Below are positions 1 to 8,998 of a stretch of DNA of 64,000 nucleotides, piece after piece. The notes beneath the pieces were generated by a model. It ran no database searches. It was not told the DNA's origin and was given only the letters and a program-made list of their open reading frames with translations. The translations under genes were made by a program, and so were the position numbers. Source of the stretch: Nocardia brasiliensis IFM 10847 (lineage in GTDB: Bacteria; Actinomycetota; Actinomycetes; Mycobacteriales; Mycobacteriaceae); the NCBI RefSeq assembly GCF_000710915.1, contig NZ_BAUA01000174.1, positions 94,318 through 158,317 of the forward strand, in the 5' to 3' direction. Numbering within the stretch: the stretch's first letter is position 1; the number at the start of each line of letters is the position of its first letter.

Positions 1-1
1 A

Positions 2-697
2 GTGTTCGGTGATGACGCTGCCGATGTCCGGCGTGCGCACCGCCACCTGGCGTATGTGCCTGCTGACGTGGCCTTGTGGCCGTCGCTGACCGGTGCGGAG
101 ACCCTCGAGTTGCTTGCCAGGGTCGGTACGGGCACCGACCTCGGGTATCGCGCCGAACTCATCGAGCGGTTCGCCCTGGACGTGGACAAGCGAGGCAAAG
201 CCTATTCGACCGGCAACAGGCAAAAGGTCGCTCTGATTGCCGCGTTCGCTTCCCGAGCGCCACTGCTGGTTCTCGACGAGCCGACCAGCGGGCTGGATCC
301 ATTGATGGAGCACGAGTTCCGGCTCTGTGTCGGTGAGGCTCGAGATCGTGGGCAGACAGTCTTTCTGAGTTCACACCAACTCGGCGAAGTCGAGGCACTG
401 TGTGATCGGGTGGCGATCCTGCGCACCGGACGGCTTGTGCAGACCGCGACGATGACGGAGCTGCGCCGTCTGCACCGAACCGTTATCGAGGTCGCCTATG
501 AAGGCCGAACGCCGTCGCTGGCGGAGGTAGCCGGTGTCGAGGGTGTCGAAGCACCCGAACCGGGCCGACTCCGGTTCACGCTGTCCGGGCCTGCGGCACC
601 GGCACTGCGCGCACTGTCCGCCGCACAGGTGACGACCCTGTCCTCGCACGAACCCAGCCTCGAGGAGATCTTCCTCGACTACTACGGGCAGAAGTAG
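2..697 (+). CDS. ABC transporter ATP-binding protein (5' truncated by window edge)
   Basis: ATPase subunit that powers an exporter at the cytoplasmic membrane. The visible part carries an ABC signature of the form YSTGNRQK, a Walker B/D-loop (LLVLDEPTSGLDP) and the H-loop (LSSHQ). Walker A is missing, so the gene begins upstream of the window and the first GTG here is not the true start. The signature with GNRQK in place of GGMRQR is the form I know from actinobacterial antibiotic or polyketide exporter ATPases. The stop lies 2 nt before the permease start, so the two are one operon. Substrate unknown. Confidence 0.93.
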   Translation: MFGDDAADVRRAHRHLAYVPADVALWPSLTGAETLELLARVGTGTDLGYRAELIERFALDVDKRGKAYSTGNRQKVALIAAFASRAPLLVLDEPTSGLDPLMEHEFRLCVGEARDRGQTVFLSSHQLGEVEALCDRVAILRTGRLVQTATMTELRRLHRTVIEVAYEGRTPSLAEVAGVEGVEAPEPGRLRFTLSGPAAPALRALSAAQVTTLSSHEPSLEEIFLDYYGQK

Positions 698-699
698 CG

Positions 700-2319
700 A
701 TGAGCACCACGACAGTCACATCGGCCAGTGACTTCGCGCCGGGACGGGCAGCCGGCCGGCTCGCGCGACATCAAGCACAGCGCGGGGCGTTGTTCGTGAC
801 AGCCATCGCCGCGGGCATGTCGGCGCTGGTCGCGTTTCAATACCGCACCACCTTCGCCGACACCATCGACACCGGTGCGATCCGTGCACTTGCTGAGAAC
901 CCTGCCATCCGAGTCCTTTTCGGGCCTCCGCTGGCCTTGTCCGACCCTGGCGGATTCACCGTGTGGCGTACCGGCACCCCGGTCTTGGTGCTGTGCGGGG
1001 TGTGGGCACTGCTGGCCGCCACTCGCCTGACCCGCGGTGAGGAGGACGCCGGACGCTGGGAGCTGCTCCTCGGCGGCAGACTGCGCTCGGCCGACGTGCT
1101 CGTGCGGATCACCGCCACGCTGTGGCTGGCCGCAGCGGTGATCGGGGCCGGGGTCGGGACCGCGCTGGTCCTCACCGGTACCGATCCGCTGGGCGCCTTC
1201 CTGCACGCAACCTGCGTGCTCGCAACCACCGCGGCTTTCGCCGGTGTGGGATTGCTTGCCGCGCAATTGATGCCATCGCGGGCCGCGGCCACCTGGCTGG
1301 CCTCGACCGCAGTCGGGGTGAGCCTGCTGCTGCGGATGCTTGCCGACGGTGTCGCCGTGTTCGCTTGGACGGCATGGCTTACCCCCTTCGGCCTGGCAGC
1401 ACGCACCGCGCCCTACGCCCAGAATCGTGTTGCACCAGTGCTCGTGCTGGTGCTGTTCGCCATCGTGCCCGCCGCGTGCGCGCTGACCCTTGCCCAGCGG
1501 CGCGACCTCGGCGGTGCGGTGATCGCCTTGTCCAGCACGCGCGCTGCGCGTACACGCCTGCTCGGATCTGTAACCGGTTTCGCAGTTCGGCGCGCCGTCG
1601 GCCCCACCACCGGATGGGCACTAGGCATCGGCGCCTACTTCCTGCTGATCGGGGCGTTGATCTCCTCGATCCTCGAATTCATGGACGAGAACCCTCGTTT
1701 CGCCGAGCTTGCCGCGACAGCAGGATTCGGCGGACTCGGGTCGGCTACCGGATTCGCCGCTGCGATATTCGCGATCTTGGCCCTGCCAGCCGGAGGGTAC
1801 GCCGCCAGTCGCATCGCCACCGCTGTCGCCGATGAGAAGGCACGCCGTTGGACCGCCCTGCATGCCCTGCCGCTGTCACGCTATCGCGCGGCGGGAATCG
1901 AAATCGCTGTCACCACAGTCGGCTTGATGATCCTACTGAGCACAGCGGCGATCGCGATGTGGGCAGGTGCGGTACTCACCGGCGCCCCACTGGCCCTAGG
2001 CGACGCCCTCGCAGGCGCCGCCAACATCGCCCCGGTAGCCCTGCTCGCGCTCGGCGCCGCAGTACTGGCGTTGGGCTGGTACCCCAGCGCGGTCAGCGCG
2101 ATCGGTGCTATCCCCGTGGTCGGCGGATTCCTGCTCGACGTCACGGCCCAGAGCATTGGCGCGCCAGCATGGATCCGGCAGATCTCCCCGTTCGCTCACC
2201 TCGCCGCCGTACCGGACACCGCACCGGACTGGGGTGCCATCGCCATCCTGATTGTCGTCACCATCGCAGGGATCGCGATCGGAATTCACGGCTACGCGAG
2301 GCGCGACCTGGAAGGATAG
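700..2319 (+). CDS. ABC transporter permease, polyketide-antibiotic exporter type
   Basis: 539-residue integral membrane partner of the preceding ATPase, starting 2 nt after its stop. Roughly twelve hydrophobic segments alternate with short Arg-rich cytoplasmic loops, giving two pseudo-symmetric halves; this matches the large single-chain permeases of antibiotic-exporter ABC systems. The N-terminus (residues 1-30) is cytoplasmic and Arg/Ala-rich. Family assignment comes from length, topology and the neighbouring ATPase; the substrate cannot be read from sequence. It may give drug tolerance or export a lipid or secondary metabolite. Confidence 0.88.
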   Translation: MSTTTVTSASDFAPGRAAGRLARHQAQRGALFVTAIAAGMSALVAFQYRTTFADTIDTGAIRALAENPAIRVLFGPPLALSDPGGFTVWRTGTPVLVLCGVWALLAATRLTRGEEDAGRWELLLGGRLRSADVLVRITATLWLAAAVIGAGVGTALVLTGTDPLGAFLHATCVLATTAAFAGVGLLAAQLMPSRAAATWLASTAVGVSLLLRMLADGVAVFAWTAWLTPFGLAARTAPYAQNRVAPVLVLVLFAIVPAACALTLAQRRDLGGAVIALSSTRAARTRLLGSVTGFAVRRAVGPTTGWALGIGAYFLLIGALISSILEFMDENPRFAELAATAGFGGLGSATGFAAAIFAILALPAGGYAASRIATAVADEKARRWTALHALPLSRYRAAGIEIAVTTVGLMILLSTAAIAMWAGAVLTGAPLALGDALAGAANIAPVALLALGAAVLALGWYPSAVSAIGAIPVVGGFLLDVTAQSIGAPAWIRQISPFAHLAAVPDTAPDWGAIAILIVVTIAGIAIGIHGYARRDLEG

Positions 2320-2325
2320 CGAAGC

Positions 2326-2353
2326 TGTCCGGACGATCGGAACGGTCCGGACA
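2326..2353 (+). terminator. Candidate terminator hairpin after ABC permease
   Basis: Perfect 9-bp inverted repeat tgtccggac / gtccggaca with a 10-nt loop, starting 7 nt after the permease stop. No T-run follows, as is common for actinobacterial hairpin terminators. Function is inferred from position only. Confidence 0.4.
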
Positions 2354-2521
2354 CCGTGGACGGTGAGCTTCTCGTCTCGACGCCCTCGACACCGCCGGGG
2401 CGGATAGGAAGACCAGGACTTGGCCAGCGTCCGGCGGAGCGGTCAGTCCGAGGAGCTACTGATCCTGTTGGTCGTGCAACCGGCTTGCTTATGGCGTCTA
2501 CAGGGGTCTGATGGGATCTTG

Positions 2522-2593
2522 TGGGCGCAGAGGGGATCGAACCCCCGACCGCTGGTGTGTAAAACCAGAGCTCTACCGCTGAGCTATACGCCC
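2522..2593 (-). tRNA. tRNA-Val (anticodon TAC)
   Basis: On the minus strand the 72-nt sequence folds as a cloverleaf. The acceptor stem is GGGCGTA with TGCGCCC, the D-arm contains AGCTCAGCGGTAGAGCT, the anticodon arm is CTGGT-TTTACAC-ACCAG, and the T-arm contains GGTTCGATCC. The anticodon TAC reads GUA valine codons. The discriminator base is A and CCA is not encoded. Confidence 0.95.
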
Positions 2594-2679
2594 TCGACCT
2601 TGTCGGCCGGGTTATGAATTTAGCGTGGGGGTGGGGGTTATCCCAAGCCGACTGGTCAGGGCCCTTTTTTGCGGGAGGG

Positions 2680-3144
2680 CTAGGAGTCCAGGGCGGCGAG
2701 GGCTTTCTCCCAGGCTGCCTGGTCGCGGGGTTCGCCGGGGGCGTTCATCTCGGCGAAGCGGATGCGGCCTTCACGGTCTACGACGAAGGTGCCGCGGTTG
2801 GGGTAGCCGGACTTCTGGTTGAAGACGTCGTAGGCCTGGGCCACGGCGCCGTGTGGCCAGAAGTCGGACAGCAGGGGGAAGGTGTAGCCCTGCTCGGCGG
2901 CCCAGATCTTGTGGGTGGGCGGCGGGCCGACGGAGATCGCGAGGATCTCCGCGTTGTCGTTCTGGAACTTGGGCAGCTCGTCGCGCACCTTGCACAGTTC
3001 ACCTTGGCAGATGCCGGTGAAGGCGAGCGGGTAGAAGACGATGAGCACGTTCTTCTTCCCGCGGTAGTCGGACAGGCTGACGTCCTGGTTGTTCTGGTCC
3101 TTGAGCGTGAAATCCGGCGCGACAGTGCCAACTTCGAGCGGCAT
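2680..3144 (-). CDS. ahpE: Alkyl hydroperoxide reductase AhpE / peroxiredoxin
   Basis: Thiol peroxidase of 154 residues that reduces hydroperoxides and peroxynitrite in the cytoplasm. The peroxidatic Cys46 sits in PLAFTGICQGE, followed by the conserved SVGPPPTHKIWA and LLSDFWPHG segments of mycobacterial AhpE (Rv2238c). Unlike my recollection of the M. tuberculosis protein, there is a second Cys at position 51, five residues on, where Bcp-type peroxiredoxins keep a resolving Cys. It is followed on the same strand by a DUF3052 protein and a lipoprotein, the gene order I know as Rv2238c-Rv2240c. Confidence 0.93.
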   Translation of the reverse strand: MPLEVGTVAPDFTLKDQNNQDVSLSDYRGKKNVLIVFYPLAFTGICQGELCKVRDELPKFQNDNAEILAISVGPPPTHKIWAAEQGYTFPLLSDFWPHGAVAQAYDVFNQKSGYPNRGTFVVDREGRIRFAEMNAPGEPRDQAAWEKALAALDS

Positions 3145-3219
3145 CGCAAATCCTCCATCGTGTCGGTTTTCCGCCGGGCGGCGTGTTCACCGCCCGGCGA
3201 CACCATAGCGAAAGGTGGG

Positions 3220-3642
3220 TCAGCGCTGCTTCGAGGGCGCCTTCGGTTGCACCAGGCGGCTGCCCGCCCAGGTTCCCAAGCTGATCGCCGAAGTCTGAGT
3301 CAGACCGGCGGTCGGTGCGGATTCAGCGATTTCGCTCGGTTCCACATGGCCCGGATGTCCGGTCTTGGGCGTGAGTACCCAGACGAAGCCTTCGTCGGCG
3401 AGTGGTCCGATCGCATCCATCAGGGCGTCGACCAGGTCACCGTCGCCATCGCGCCACCACAGCAGCACGACGTCGATTACTTCGTCGGAATCCTCATCGA
3501 CGAGCTCGCTGCCGATCGACTCCTCGACGTCGGCCCGCAGGTCGTCGTCGACGTCATCGTCCCAGCCCAATTCCTGGACAACCATGCCGTGTGTAATGCC
3601 AAGCTTCTGAGCGTAGTTCTGCGCGTCCGCCGCGGCGACCAC
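3220..3642 (-). CDS. DUF3052 family protein (Rv2239c-like)
   Basis: Small acidic protein of about 140 residues with no known catalytic motif. The GTG at 3642 is chosen because a strong ribosome binding site (GAGGAGG) lies 8 nt upstream; an in-frame ATG at 3690 would place that site inside the gene. The protein starts VAAADAQNYAQKLG and holds a very acidic central stretch (DDDVDDDLRADVEE) and the segment GFVWVLTPKTGHPGHVEPSE typical of DUF3052. Its position between ahpE and the lipoprotein matches the mycobacterial order. Function unknown. Confidence 0.85.
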   Translation of the reverse strand: MVAAADAQNYAQKLGITHGMVVQELGWDDDVDDDLRADVEESIGSELVDEDSDEVIDVVLLWWRDGDGDLVDALMDAIGPLADEGFVWVLTPKTGHPGHVEPSEIAESAPTAGLTQTSAISLGTWAGSRLVQPKAPSKQR

Positions 3643-3757
3643 GGTGGTGTCCTCCTCAACTCCCGACAATAGGTAGTTGCAAGCGAACATGGTTATGGCT
3701 CTCAGCGCAAGCCGATCGACAGAAATAGGCCCGGAATGTCGCGAGAAGATGTGCGCT

Positions 3758-4315
3758 TCAGCGTTTCGGGCAGGCGTCGCGCACGGCGTTTCGCGCGTCG
3801 TTGACCCGCCTGCTCGCGTCGTTGAGCGGGCCGACCGGCGCGGTGTAGGTCATCTTGCGGGTTTCGGCCGACAGCGCGCGGGCGGCGTTGACGTAGTCGG
3901 TGAATTTGGCAGCCAGATCGGCGGGCATGGCGTCCTTGGCGGTGCTGATCCCGGTCTCCACCTTGTTGGCGGCGTCATCGAGGGTCGACGCGGCGAGTTC
4001 TCGTTTGGCGGCGTAGTCGCCGGCGTTGGCGTCGTGCGCGTCGATGAACTCGTTGTATTTGGACACGCCGACGCCGGTGGTGGTGGGGAACTGGGCGCAG
4101 TTGTCGCCGATCGCCTTGGTCTGCGCGGCAGCTCGTTTGGAGGAGGTCGCGGCGGCGGAGGAGGCGGCTGCCTCGGTCTTGTAGGCGGCCAGATCCGCGG
4201 TGTTGGGATTGGGCGTACCGTGGACCCGGTTGCCGCAGCCCGCGACGACCAGTCCGACCGCCACTGCCCCGGTCGCGCAGATCAGTCCGAATCGGCGTGG
4301 GTCCAGCGTTCTCAC
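3758..4315 (-). CDS. Secreted lipoprotein (Rv2240c position)
   Basis: 185-residue lipoprotein. The N-terminus has basic residues (MRTLDPRRF), a hydrophobic core and the lipobox VVAGC, so Cys27 is likely lipidated and the protein anchored on the outer face of the membrane. The mature part is Ala/Lys-rich, probably helical, with two further Cys (C93 and one near the C-terminus) that could form a disulfide. Divergent from aceE. It holds the position of Rv2240c; I recognise no domain. Confidence 0.8.
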   Translation of the reverse strand: MRTLDPRRFGLICATGAVAVGLVVAGCGNRVHGTPNPNTADLAAYKTEAAASSAAATSSKRAAAQTKAIGDNCAQFPTTTGVGVSKYNEFIDAHDANAGDYAAKRELAASTLDDAANKVETGISTAKDAMPADLAAKFTDYVNAARALSAETRKMTYTAPVGPLNDASRRVNDARNAVRDACPKR

Positions 4316-4703
4316 TCGTCCTCCCGGTCAGGTCTGAACAACGTCGAAAAACTACAGCGGCCTGGGCGCATAAGGGAGCGCCGCGAGCGTATCGAAAGAC
4401 GCAGCGCCCCTGGGCAGCATGGAGCCGAGCGTCGGCGAGGCGCAGCCATGAGCGAGCGTAGCGAGTGAATCGAAGACACAGCGCCTCTGGGCAACATGGA
4501 GCAGAGCGCCAGCGAGGCGCACGCCAATGTTGCCCAGCGCACGGTACTGGAGTTCCTGCTGACATGATGACCTGGGGCACACCATCGGGAAGGATGGAGG
4601 GTGCGCCCGAACCTTTCGTAGAACGAGTGGTACGCAGACCCACGCGACGCCACTCAGGGATACCGACGCCATCCGCATGTCCACCCCTGTACGAGGAGCA
4701 GAT
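4316..4703. other. lipoprotein-aceE spacer containing a tandem repeat
   Basis: About 390 nt without a convincing gene between the divergent lipoprotein and aceE. It contains the two-copy repeat listed separately (4376-4531) and presumably both promoters. The aceE ribosome binding site is near its right end. Confidence 0.6.
4376..4531. repeat. Two tandem copies of a ~78-bp repeat
   Basis: Copy 1 starts at 4376 and copy 2 at 4454. Both read gagcg..gcgag..atcga..agcgcc..ctgggca.catggagc..agcg..gcgaggcgca, about 80% alike by eye. Within copy 2, ctgggcaacat (4487-4497) is mirrored by atgttgcccag (4527-4537), a perfect 11-bp inverted repeat with a 29-nt loop. The GAGCG-rich unit looks like a dispersed intergenic element. 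Confidence 0.7.
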
Positions 4704-7613
4704 TTGACCGACCTGATCCACTCTTCCGCTCCAGCGCAATCCGCTGGATCCGATGCCGCCCCCGCTCCCGCCGCAGGCCGCGATCCGAACGGATCGTCAG
4801 CTCCGGCTGGACGGGTGCGGGTAATCCGCGAAGGGGTGGCGTCCTACCTACCGGACATCGACCCGGAGGAAACCAGCGAATGGCTCGAGTCGTTCGATGA
4901 AATGCTCGACCGGGAGGGCCCGGGTCGAGCGCGTTACCTCATGCTCCGCCTGTTGGAGCGGGCCGGTGAACGCCGTGTCGCCATCCCCGCCTTGACCTCC
5001 ACCGACTACGTCAACACGATCCCCACCGAGAACGAGCCGTGGTTCCCCGGCGACGAAGAGGTGGAGCGGCGCTTCCGCGCCTGGATCCGCTGGAACGCCG
5101 CGATCATGGTGCATCGCGCCCAGCGTCCCGGAATCGGTGTGGGCGGCCATATTTCGACCTATGCGTCCTCGGCGGCGCTGTACGAGGTCGGCTTCAACCA
5201 CTTCTTTCGCGGCAAGGACCACTCCGGCGGCGGCGATTCGATCTTCATCCAGGGTCACGCCTCGCCGGGTATCTACGCGCGCGCTTTCCTCGAGGGCAGG
5301 CTCGGCACCGACCGGCTCGACGGCTTCCGGCAGGAGTACAGCCACGGCGGCCCCGGCCACGGTCTGCCGTCGTACCCGCACCCGCGGCTGATGTCGGACT
5401 TCTGGGAGTTCCCGACCGTGTCGATGGGCCTGGGCCCGATGAACGCCATCTATCAGGCGCGGTTCAACCACTACCTGCACGACCGCGGCATCAAGGACAC
5501 CTCCGATCAGCACGTGTGGGCGTTCCTCGGTGACGGTGAGATGGACGAGCCGGAGTCGCGCGGTCTCGCGCACGTCGCGGCGCTGGAGGGCCTGGACAAC
5601 CTGACCTTCGTGGTCAACTGCAACCTGCAGCGGCTGGACGGCCCGGTGCGCGGCAACGGCAAGATCATCCAGGAACTGGAGTCGTTCTTCCGCGGCGCCG
5701 GCTGGAACGTCATCAAGGTGATCTGGGGCCGCGAGTGGGACGCGCTGCTCGGCGCGGATCGCGATGGCGCACTGGTGAATCTGATGAACACCACGGCCGA
5801 CGGCGACTACCAGACCTACAAGGCCAACGACGGCGCGTACGTGCGCGACCACTTCTTCGGCCGGGACCCGCGCACCAAGGCGCTGGTGCAGGATCTGTCC
5901 GATCAGGACATCTGGAACCTCAAGCGCGGCGGCCACGACTATCGCAAGGTGTACGCCGCCTACGCGGCCGCGATGGCGCACAAGGGCCAGCCGACGGTGA
6001 TCCTGGCCAAGACCATCAAGGGCTATACCCTCGGCAAGCACTTCGAGGGCCGCAACGCCACGCACCAGATGAAGAAGCTGACGTTGCAGGACCTCAAGGA
6101 CTTCCGCGATCTGCAGCGAATTCCGATCAGCGACGCGGAATTGGAGAAAGATCCGTACCTGCCGCCGTACTATCACCCGGGCATGGAGGCGCGGGAGATC
6201 CAGTACATGCTGGATCGCCGCAAGGCGCTCGGCGGCTACTTGCCCGAGCGTCGCACCACAGCAAAGCCGCTGCAACTCCCCGGTGACGAGGCGTACAAGT
6301 CGGTGCGCAAGGGCTCCGGGAAGCAGAACGTGGCGACCACGATGGCGCTCGTGCGGCTGATGAAGGAGCTGTTGCGGGACAAGGAGATCGGCAAGCGGAT
6401 CGTGCCGATCATCCCCGACGAGGCCCGTACCTTCGGCATGGACTCGTGGTTCCCTTCGTTGAAGATCTACAACCGCAACGGGCAGTTGTACACATCGGTC
6501 GACGCGGAATTGATGCTTGCCTACAAAGAGAGCTCGGTCGGGCAGATCCTGCACGAGGGCATCAACGAGGCCGGTTCGACCGCTTCGTTCACCGCGGCGG
6601 GCACCTCGTACGCGACGCACGGCGAGCCGATGATCCCGCTGTACATCTTCTACTCGATGTTCGGTTTCCAGCGCACCGGCGACGGGCTGTGGGCCGCGGC
6701 GGATCAGCTCGCCCGCGGATTCGTGCTCGGAGCAACCGCCGGGCGAACCACGCTGACCGGTGAGGGTCTGCAGCACAACGACGGCCACTCGCTGCTGCTG
6801 GCCTCCACCAACCCCGCGGTGGTCACCTACGACCCGGCCTTCGCCTACGAGATCGCGCACATCGTGCGTGACGGCCTGCGCCGGATGTACGGCGGCGGCG
6901 CACCGGAACCGCTCCCGTACTCGGTGCCCGGCACCGATACGCGCAAGGCCGACGGCGGCTTCGGCGGCGAGGACGTCTTCTACTACATCACCCTCTACAA
7001 CGAGCCGTACCAGCAGCCGGCCGAGCCCGCCGAGCTCGACGTCGACGGTCTGCTCAAGGGCCTCTACCTGTACCAGCGCGGGGGAGAAGGCGATGTGCGG
7101 GCCCAGATCCTGGTCTCCGGCGTGACGGTGCCGGACGGTCTGCGCGCGCAGGCGCTGCTCGCCGAGGACTGGGGTGTGCAGGCCGACGTCTGGTCCGCCA
7201 CCTCGTGGGGCGAGCTGCGCAAGGAGGCGTTGCAGAAGGAGATCGCCGCGCTGCGCTTCCCGGACGAAGATCACGGTGTGCCATATATCACCGAGGCGCT
7301 CTCCCGGGCCGAGGGTCCCTACGTGGCCGCGACCGACTGGATGCGCGCGGTGCCGGACCAGGTGCGCAAGTGGGTACCGGGCGAGTTCGTCACGCTGGGC
7401 ACCGACGGTTTCGGCTTCTCCGACACCAGGGCCGCGGCGCGTCGCGTGTTCAACGTCGACGCGCAGTCGATCGTGGTGGCCGCGCTGTCGGGGCTGGCCA
7501 AGGCCGGCAAGATCGACCCGGCGAAGGTGATCGAGGCGGCCGCGAAATACCGCATCGATGATGTCGACGCCGCGCCGAAGAACGCCTCGAGTTCCGACGG
7601 GGACGGCGAGTAG
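4704..7613 (+). CDS. aceE: Pyruvate dehydrogenase E1 component, homodimeric type
   Basis: Thiamine-diphosphate enzyme that decarboxylates pyruvate and acetylates the E2 lipoyl domain, supplying acetyl-CoA. The ThDP/Mg motif is visible as FLGDGEMDEPESRG followed about 30 residues later by FVVNCNLQRLDG; HISTYASSAALYEVG and IIPDEARTFGMDS are typical of AceE. About 969 residues, full length. TTG at 4704 (codons TTG ACC GAC CTG) is preferred because GAGGAG lies 5 nt upstream; an in-frame ATG at 4677 lacks such a site. A fatty-acid regulator and FAS-II genes follow, as in Rv2241-Rv2247. Confidence 0.96.
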   Translation: MTDLIHSSAPAQSAGSDAAPAPAAGRDPNGSSAPAGRVRVIREGVASYLPDIDPEETSEWLESFDEMLDREGPGRARYLMLRLLERAGERRVAIPALTSTDYVNTIPTENEPWFPGDEEVERRFRAWIRWNAAIMVHRAQRPGIGVGGHISTYASSAALYEVGFNHFFRGKDHSGGGDSIFIQGHASPGIYARAFLEGRLGTDRLDGFRQEYSHGGPGHGLPSYPHPRLMSDFWEFPTVSMGLGPMNAIYQARFNHYLHDRGIKDTSDQHVWAFLGDGEMDEPESRGLAHVAALEGLDNLTFVVNCNLQRLDGPVRGNGKIIQELESFFRGAGWNVIKVIWGREWDALLGADRDGALVNLMNTTADGDYQTYKANDGAYVRDHFFGRDPRTKALVQDLSDQDIWNLKRGGHDYRKVYAAYAAAMAHKGQPTVILAKTIKGYTLGKHFEGRNATHQMKKLTLQDLKDFRDLQRIPISDAELEKDPYLPPYYHPGMEAREIQYMLDRRKALGGYLPERRTTAKPLQLPGDEAYKSVRKGSGKQNVATTMALVRLMKELLRDKEIGKRIVPIIPDEARTFGMDSWFPSLKIYNRNGQLYTSVDAELMLAYKESSVGQILHEGINEAGSTASFTAAGTSYATHGEPMIPLYIFYSMFGFQRTGDGLWAAADQLARGFVLGATAGRTTLTGEGLQHNDGHSLLLASTNPAVVTYDPAFAYEIAHIVRDGLRRMYGGGAPEPLPYSVPGTDTRKADGGFGGEDVFYYITLYNEPYQQPAEPAELDVDGLLKGLYLYQRGGEGDVRAQILVSGVTVPDGLRAQALLAEDWGVQADVWSATSWGELRKEALQKEIAALRFPDEDHGVPYITEALSRAEGPYVAATDWMRAVPDQVRKWVPGEFVTLGTDGFGFSDTRAAARRVFNVDAQSIVVAALSGLAKAGKIDPAKVIEAAAKYRIDDVDAAPKNASSSDGDGE

Positions 7614-7624
7614 CGGACGATTGA

Positions 7625-8959
7625 ATGGTGGACCGTAAACCGCCGCGGCCGCGCCGGATCTCCGAGGGCTCGTCCGAGCACGAGGTGTATCTGCCGACGG
7701 GCGCGCTCTCCCCGAACCGGCAAACCCGCGACCCGCTGCCGGACACGCTGCTCAAACGGGTGAAGCAGTTCTCCGGACGCCTCTCCACCGAGGCGGTCGG
7801 GTCGATGCAGGATCGGTTGCCGTTCTTCGCCGATCTGGACGCCGCGCAGCGCGCCGGCGTTCAGATGCTGGTGCAGACCGCGGTGGTGAACTTCCTGGAG
7901 TGGTTGCAGGACCCGGACAGCGATATCCGGTTCAGCCTCGACGCGTTCCAGGTGATTCCGCAGGATCTGGCGCGGCGGCTCACGCTGCGCCAGACCGTGG
8001 ACATGGTCCGGGTGGCCATGGAGTTCTTCGAACAGTGGCTGCCCGCGCTCGCGCGCAACGACCGGCAGCTGGTCGCGTTGACCGAGGCGGTGCTGCGATA
8101 CGGGCGTGAGCTCGGTTTCGCGGCCGCCTCGGTGTACGCGAGCGCCGCCGAATCCCGGGGCGCGTGGGACACCCGGCTGGAAGCGCTGGTGGTCGACGCG
8201 GTGGTCCGCGGCGACACCGGTCCCGACATGCTGTCCCGGGCCGCGACGCTGAACTGGGACGCCACCGCGCCCGCGACCGTGCTGGTGGGCACGCCGCCGC
8301 CGGAGCACGGCATGTCGTCGGTGGGGTCGGTGCACGCGATCGCGGCCCGGCACGGCCGGGCGGCACTGGCCGTGGTGCAGGGCACGCGCTTGGTGATGGT
8401 GGTGAGCGGGCACCTGGGTGAGTCGTCCTATATATCCCCGTTCCTCGCGGATCTGCTCGCCGAGGTCTTCTCCGACGGTCCCGTGGTGATCGGCCCGACC
8501 ACCCGCACGCTGGGCGCCGCGCACGCCAGCGCGGTCGAAGCGCTGGCCGGAATGGAGGCCGTGGTGGGCTGGCGCGGGGCGCCACGCCCGGTGCATGCGA
8601 CCGAATTGCTGCCCGAACGCGCTTTGCTCGGCGATCGAGCTGCGGTCGAGGCGTTGAACGAGTATCTTGTCCTTCCGTTGGCCGCGGCGGGATCGGCGCT
8701 GGCGGACACCCTCGAGGCCTATCTGGATTGCGGTGGCGCTGTCGAGACTTGTGCCCGTCAGTTGTACGTCCATCCAAATACCGTTCGCTACCGCCTCAAA
8801 CGGATCGCCGAAATCACGGGTCGTGATCCGATGAATCCGCGGGACGCGTATGTGCTCAGAATCGCCGCCACAGTGGGTCGTTTGACACGAACCCGTAACG
8901 AATCGTCAACACCTACCCCAGAGGCCACTCATCTCGCCCTGGGCAACGAGGGGCTGTAA
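7625..8959 (+). CDS. mabR: PucR/CdaR-type transcriptional regulator of FAS-II (MabR orthologue)
   Basis: 444-residue DNA-binding regulator. The C-terminal 60 residues carry the PucR-type helix-turn-helix (LEAYLDCGGAVETCARQ, then HPNTVRYRLKRIAEITG), and the central part resembles the GGDEF-like domain of this family. It lies 11 nt after aceE and upstream of fabD-acpM-kasA-accD6, the position of M. tuberculosis Rv2242 (MabR), reported to regulate the FAS-II operon. The N-terminal ~60 residues are Pro/Arg-rich and probably disordered. Likely binds the palindrome at 8999-9023. Confidence 0.9.
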   Translation: MVDRKPPRPRRISEGSSEHEVYLPTGALSPNRQTRDPLPDTLLKRVKQFSGRLSTEAVGSMQDRLPFFADLDAAQRAGVQMLVQTAVVNFLEWLQDPDSDIRFSLDAFQVIPQDLARRLTLRQTVDMVRVAMEFFEQWLPALARNDRQLVALTEAVLRYGRELGFAAASVYASAAESRGAWDTRLEALVVDAVVRGDTGPDMLSRAATLNWDATAPATVLVGTPPPEHGMSSVGSVHAIAARHGRAALAVVQGTRLVMVVSGHLGESSYISPFLADLLAEVFSDGPVVIGPTTRTLGAAHASAVEALAGMEAVVGWRGAPRPVHATELLPERALLGDRAAVEALNEYLVLPLAAAGSALADTLEAYLDCGGAVETCARQLYVHPNTVRYRLKRIAEITGRDPMNPRDAYVLRIAATVGRLTRTRNESSTPTPEATHLALGNEGL

Positions 8960-8968
8960 CGGAAATCG

Positions 8969-8993
8969 TGGGTTGTTCGATCCGAACAGCCCA
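8969..8993 (+). terminator. Candidate terminator hairpin after mabR
   Basis: Inverted repeat tgggttgttcg / cgaacagccca (10 of 11 pairs plus a G-U) around a 3-nt loop, starting 9 nt after the mabR stop. It would separate mabR from the FAS-II promoter. Confidence 0.5.
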
Positions 8994-8998
8994 CATGC

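Noticed and set aside
1..2319. Secondary-metabolite cluster linked to the exporter
   Set aside because: Only the exporter pair is visible, and the neighbouring genes are conserved housekeeping genes, so no cluster can be claimed.
2420..2617. Short plus-strand frame over the tRNA-Val
   Set aside because: It covers a tRNA on the opposite strand; the GSNPRP peptide is the familiar artefact of translating antisense tRNA.
4848..7274. Long open frame (808 codons) on the minus strand across aceE
   Set aside because: It is antisense to a clear aceE gene, has no family motifs and an Arg/His/Val-rich composition typical of shadow frames in high-GC DNA.
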